A DNA stretch of 7,929 bases from Aquirhabdus sp. (GTDB taxonomy: Bacteria; Pseudomonadota; Gammaproteobacteria; Pseudomonadales; Moraxellaceae), in contig JASLJP010000242.1 in NCBI GenBank assembly GCA_030152425.1, positions 1 to 7,929 on the forward strand, read 5' to 3'. The notes below the pieces were generated by a model. It had not been told where the DNA came from. It saw only the letters and a list, made by a program, of their open reading frames with translations, and searched no databases. The position numbers were made by a program, and so were the translations under genes. Positions 5,765 through 7,929 of this stretch are shown here, one piece after another. Numbering within the stretch: position 1 is the stretch's first letter; each line of letters opens with the position of its first letter.

Positions 5765-5779
5765 TGCATGAATCATGCA
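5765..5779. repeat. 15-base perfect palindrome TGCATGA-A-TCATGCA upstream of the symporter
   Basis: Seven-base arms flank a single central A. It lies in the symporter-pntB gap, about 160 bases upstream of the symporter ATG and 20 bases from the pntB terminator stem. The one-base centre excludes a normal RNA hairpin loop, so a dimeric DNA-binding protein site is the more natural reading. The regulator is unknown. Confidence 0.45.
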
Positions 5780-5798
5780 AAGCCTACAGGTGGAACTG

Positions 5799-5829
5799 AA
5801 AAAAACCGCCCTAATAGGACGGTTTTTTT
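5799..5829 (-). terminator. Rho-independent terminator of the pnt operon
   Basis: Bases 5799-5812 pair with 5816-5829 around a 3-base loop. On the minus strand the stem core is CCGTCCT/AGGGCGG with one G-U pair, and seven T residues follow (5805-5799). On the plus strand the same position is a C-A mismatch, so the stem is better on the minus strand, although a T-run is also present on the plus side. It begins 25 bases after the pntB stop codon. Confidence 0.88.
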
Positions 5830-5854
5830 TAAAAGACTGTTACTGCGCGTACAC

Positions 5855-7267
5855 TTAGTGCCCGCCGCCGTTAACGGCTTTGTACATGTCTTCGATCACT
5901 TTCTTCGCATCACCAAACACCATCATCGACTTGTCCATATAGAACAGATCGTTGTCGAGGCCGGCATAACCAGTCGCCATTGAGCGCTTGATGATCATGA
6001 CGGTGCGTGCCTTGTTGGCTTCGAGAATCGGCATACCATAGATTGGAGAGCTTGGATTATCTTTGGCCGCAGGGTTAACCACGTCGTTCGCACCGATGAC
6101 CAGAACCACGTCAGTGCCCGCAAAGTCCGAATTGATCTCGTCCATTTCCAAGATGTCTTCGTACGGTACGTCCGCTTCAGCCAACAGCACGTTCATATGA
6201 CCAGGCATACGACCGGCAACAGGGTGAATCGCAAAACGGACTTTTACGCCTTTTTCTTTCAGGGTATCTGCCAGTTCTTTGACCGCATTCTGTGCACGTG
6301 CTTGCGCCATACCATAACCCGGTACGATGACCACGCTGTCTGCATTTGACATCAGGAAGCCTGCGTCTTCTGCAGAGCCTGAACGATAGTTCTTTTGTTT
6401 CTGGTCGCCAGCGTCTACTTCAGCCACTGCAGTTGCACCAAAACCACCGAACAGCACGTTGAACAGTGAACGGTTCATCGCGCGGCACATCACGTAGGAC
6501 AGAATCGCACCTGAAGAACCCACCAGCGAACCCGCGATGATCAGCATCGAGTTGTTCAGCGTGAAACCAATCCCCGCTGCCGCCCAACCTGAGAAGGAGT
6601 TCAGCAACGACACAACCACTGGCATATCACCACCACCGATTGGACCGATCCAGACAAAGCCGAAGGCCAAAGCCAGAATAACCATCGCCCAGAAAGCTTC
6701 AATCGATTCTGAGTAGAAGTAGATGCTACCAAACACGATCATGGCAATAAACAAGGTGGCTTGAACGGGTTTAACCCAGCCGCCTTTCATGGTTTTTGCC
6801 CATTTCTTGGCTGCCAGTTTGCCATAAGCAAACAGCGATGCTGTAAAGGTGATCGCACCCACAAAGCAACCAATGAACAGTTCAAAACGATGAACGCCGT
6901 CGTGGTAAACACCTTCGTGCAGTACCGCTGCAATGGCGATACACACCGCCGACAGACCCACTGCAGAGTGCATCAGTGCCACAGTTTCAGGCATATGGGT
7001 CATGGCTACCGTACGTGCACGGTACAGACCAATCGCAGCACCCGCAACCATCGCAACGATGATCAGCCAAACGACCGGGTTAGCCGGTGCAGGCACAACA
7101 AAGAAGGTGGTCACGATGGCAATGGTCATGCCGATCATGCCGTAGCGGTTACCTTGGATCGCAGTCTTCGGACCGGACAGGCCGCGCAGGGTCAGAATAA
7201 ACAGAACCGCACCAATCAGATAAAACCATTCGGCGTATTGCGAAATTACATCATGCAAAGCTGACAA
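5855..7267 (-). CDS. pntB: NAD(P) transhydrogenase subunit beta
   Basis: PntB is the inner-membrane beta subunit of the proton-translocating transhydrogenase, which uses proton entry to drive hydride transfer from NADH to NADP+. The 470-residue protein has the membrane domain II (about 10-285) and the NADP(H)-binding domain III (about 300-466). Visible marks are H100 in LMHSAVGLSAV (E. coli beta-H91), GPIGGGDMPVVVSLLNSFSGW (208-228) with D214 and N223, the nucleotide fingerprint GYGMAQ (317-322), HPVAGRMPGHMNVLLAEA (348-365), GANDVVNP (392-399) and KRSMATGYAG (427-436). The start is a TTG at 7267: AAGGAG (7281-7276) lies 8 bases before it, the N-terminus matches the family length, and the next methionine falls inside domain II. 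That ribosome site overlaps the pntAB stop codon, so translation is likely coupled. It is the last gene of the operon. Confidence 0.97.
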   Translation of the reverse strand: MSALHDVISQYAEWFYLIGAVLFILTLRGLSGPKTAIQGNRYGMIGMTIAIVTTFFVVPAPANPVVWLIIVAMVAGAAIGLYRARTVAMTHMPETVALMHSAVGLSAVCIAIAAVLHEGVYHDGVHRFELFIGCFVGAITFTASLFAYGKLAAKKWAKTMKGGWVKPVQATLFIAMIVFGSIYFYSESIEAFWAMVILALAFGFVWIGPIGGGDMPVVVSLLNSFSGWAAAGIGFTLNNSMLIIAGSLVGSSGAILSYVMCRAMNRSLFNVLFGGFGATAVAEVDAGDQKQKNYRSGSAEDAGFLMSNADSVVIVPGYGMAQARAQNAVKELADTLKEKGVKVRFAIHPVAGRMPGHMNVLLAEADVPYEDILEMDEINSDFAGTDVVLVIGANDVVNPAAKDNPSSPIYGMPILEANKARTVMIIKRSMATGYAGLDNDLFYMDKSMMVFGDAKKVIEDMYKAVNGGGH

Positions 7268-7279
7268 TTCGTGTACTCC

Positions 7280-7627
7280 TTATTTCTTTTTCTTGAACAT
7301 AGCAAGCATGCGTTCGGTGACGGCAAATCCCCCGAAGATATTGATGCTAGCCAAGAAGACGGCGAAAGCGCCCAGCAAGCTGGTCGCGGTGATGTCATGC
7401 AGCTCAGCAGGGTTTGTACCGCTGCTCACAACTTGCAACATCGCACCGACGATCACAACGCCGGACAGCGCATTGGTTACGGCCATCAAAGGCGTGTGCA
7501 GTGCAGGGGTTACGCCCCAGACCACATAGTAACCAACGAAAATCGCCATCACGAAAATGGTAAACACACTGACGAATGGTACAGTCGCAACATGCTCAAC
7601 CGCTTGATTCAGGATTTCTGGATTCAT
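7280..7627 (-). CDS. pntAB: NAD(P) transhydrogenase alpha subunit, membrane part (split alpha)
   Basis: This 115-residue protein corresponds to the C-terminal membrane segment of the single-chain E. coli PntA, encoded separately as in Rhodospirillum rubrum (PntAB). It has three membrane segments, about 18-40, 47-66 and 82-104, the conserved GYYVVWGVTPALHTPLM (32-48) and VTNALSG (50-56), and a basic tail KKKK on the cytoplasmic side. Together with the PntB membrane domain it forms the proton channel. ATG 7627 is the start: AAGGAG (7639-7634) lies 6 bases before it, whereas an in-frame GTG at 7645 lies upstream of that site and inside pntAA. The pntAA stop codon overlaps this ribosome site. The split is a normal arrangement, since both pieces are complete at the junction and each has a good ribosome site. 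Confidence 0.95.
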   Translation of the reverse strand: MNPEILNQAVEHVATVPFVSVFTIFVMAIFVGYYVVWGVTPALHTPLMAVTNALSGVVIVGAMLQVVSSGTNPAELHDITATSLLGAFAVFLASINIFGGFAVTERMLAMFKKKK

Positions 7628-7637
7628 GTTTTTCTCC

Positions 7638-7929
7638 TTAACCACGCTTCAGCAGGACTTGGCCTGCGTGGGTGACGAGTAACGCTTTTTGAATCTCTTC
7701 TTCAGGATTCAAGTGCAGTTGGCCTTCTTTATCAAACAAGGTCGACACGAAGTTAAAGACGTTACGGGCATACAGCGCTGAGGACTCGGTCGCAAGCGTC
7801 GCAGGAATATTTGGAATACCCAAGATTTTCACGCCGTTTTCAGTCATGACCGTTTCGCCAACCACTGAGCCTTCGACGTTACCACCGGTTTCCACCGCCA
7901 TATCGAGGATGACTGAGCCGGGTTTCATC
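7638..7929 (-). CDS. pntAA: NAD(P) transhydrogenase alpha subunit, NAD-binding part (C-terminal end only; runs off the right edge)
   Basis: Only the last 96 codons and one more base are inside the window; the gene enters from the right, and the ATG at 7928 is an internal methionine. The visible part begins MKPGSVILDMAVETGGNVEGS and continues with ETVMTENGVKILG (25-37), IPNIPATLATESSALYARNVFNF (38-60) and ends in VTHAGQVLLKRG. This matches the end of the alanine dehydrogenase/transhydrogenase NAD-binding domain (domain I), a cytoplasmic domain that docks on PntB domain III. The protein ends where the membrane part would begin in a single-chain PntA, so alpha is split. The stop TAA (7640-7638) forms TAAGGAG with the next gene's ribosome site. 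Confidence 0.93.
   Translation of the reverse strand, partial: MKPGSVILDMAVETGGNVEGSVVGETVMTENGVKILGIPNIPATLATESSALYARNVFNFVSTLFDKEGQLHLNPEEEIQKALLVTHAGQVLLKRG

Noticed and set aside
7280..7929. pntAA/pntAB split as a frameshift or assembly error in a single pntA
   Set aside because: Each part has a proper end or start with a strong ribosome site, and the split alpha subunit is well known from R. rubrum and many other bacteria.
1..7929. Mobile elements, phage remnants, CRISPR arrays, tRNA genes or defence genes
   Set aside because: No transposase, integrase, terminal inverted repeats, spaced direct repeats or cloverleaf-like stretch seen; the genes are housekeeping and evenly composed.

Overview
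The window reads as an ordinary, gene-dense chromosomal segment of a gammaproteobacterium, without mobile elements, CRISPR arrays, tRNA or rRNA genes. The gene content (aroQ next to accB-accC, a transhydrogenase alpha subunit split into two genes, a Pseudomonas-like QueE) and the residue pattern in AroQ (QSNWEG followed by DRIHQA, as I recall it from Acinetobacter AroQ) point towards Pseudomonadales, perhaps Moraxellaceae. This placement is inference. Base composition looks close to 50% G+C.

Layout from left to right: the first 24 codons of a cold-shock protein gene leave the window on the minus strand (1-72). A small minus-strand gene for a predicted exported or membrane protein (242-574) with its own weak terminator follows. 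A divergent control region with inverted repeats (575-787) leads into a plus-strand block: aroQ (type II dehydroquinase, shikimate pathway), accB (biotin carboxyl carrier protein) and accC (biotin carboxylase). accB and accC lie 5 bases apart and form two of the components of acetyl-CoA carboxylase, the first committed step of fatty acid synthesis. The accC-queE gap is compact and structured: a hairpin, a promoter with a consensus -10 box, then a terminator hairpin that begins where that promoter's transcript should start. queE (queuosine and deazapurine pathway) follows with a TTG start and ends at a strong bidirectional terminator.

The right half is on the minus strand. The upstream operon pntAA (partial, entering at the right edge) - pntAB - pntB encodes the proton-translocating NAD(P) transhydrogenase. 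Its genes are coupled by two nearly identical junctions in which the stop codon runs into the next Shine-Dalgarno (TAAGGAG), and it ends at a terminator whose stem is fully paired only on this strand. Downstream lies a separate sodium:solute symporter family gene with its own candidate promoter, a nearby inverted repeat and a 15-base palindrome; it converges on queE.

I found no convincing new biological system. The points most worth checking are the promoter-terminator overlap before queE, a lysine and a cysteine in the expected sodium-site helix of the symporter, the palindromes in the control regions, two missing prolines in AroQ and the unidentified small membrane protein.
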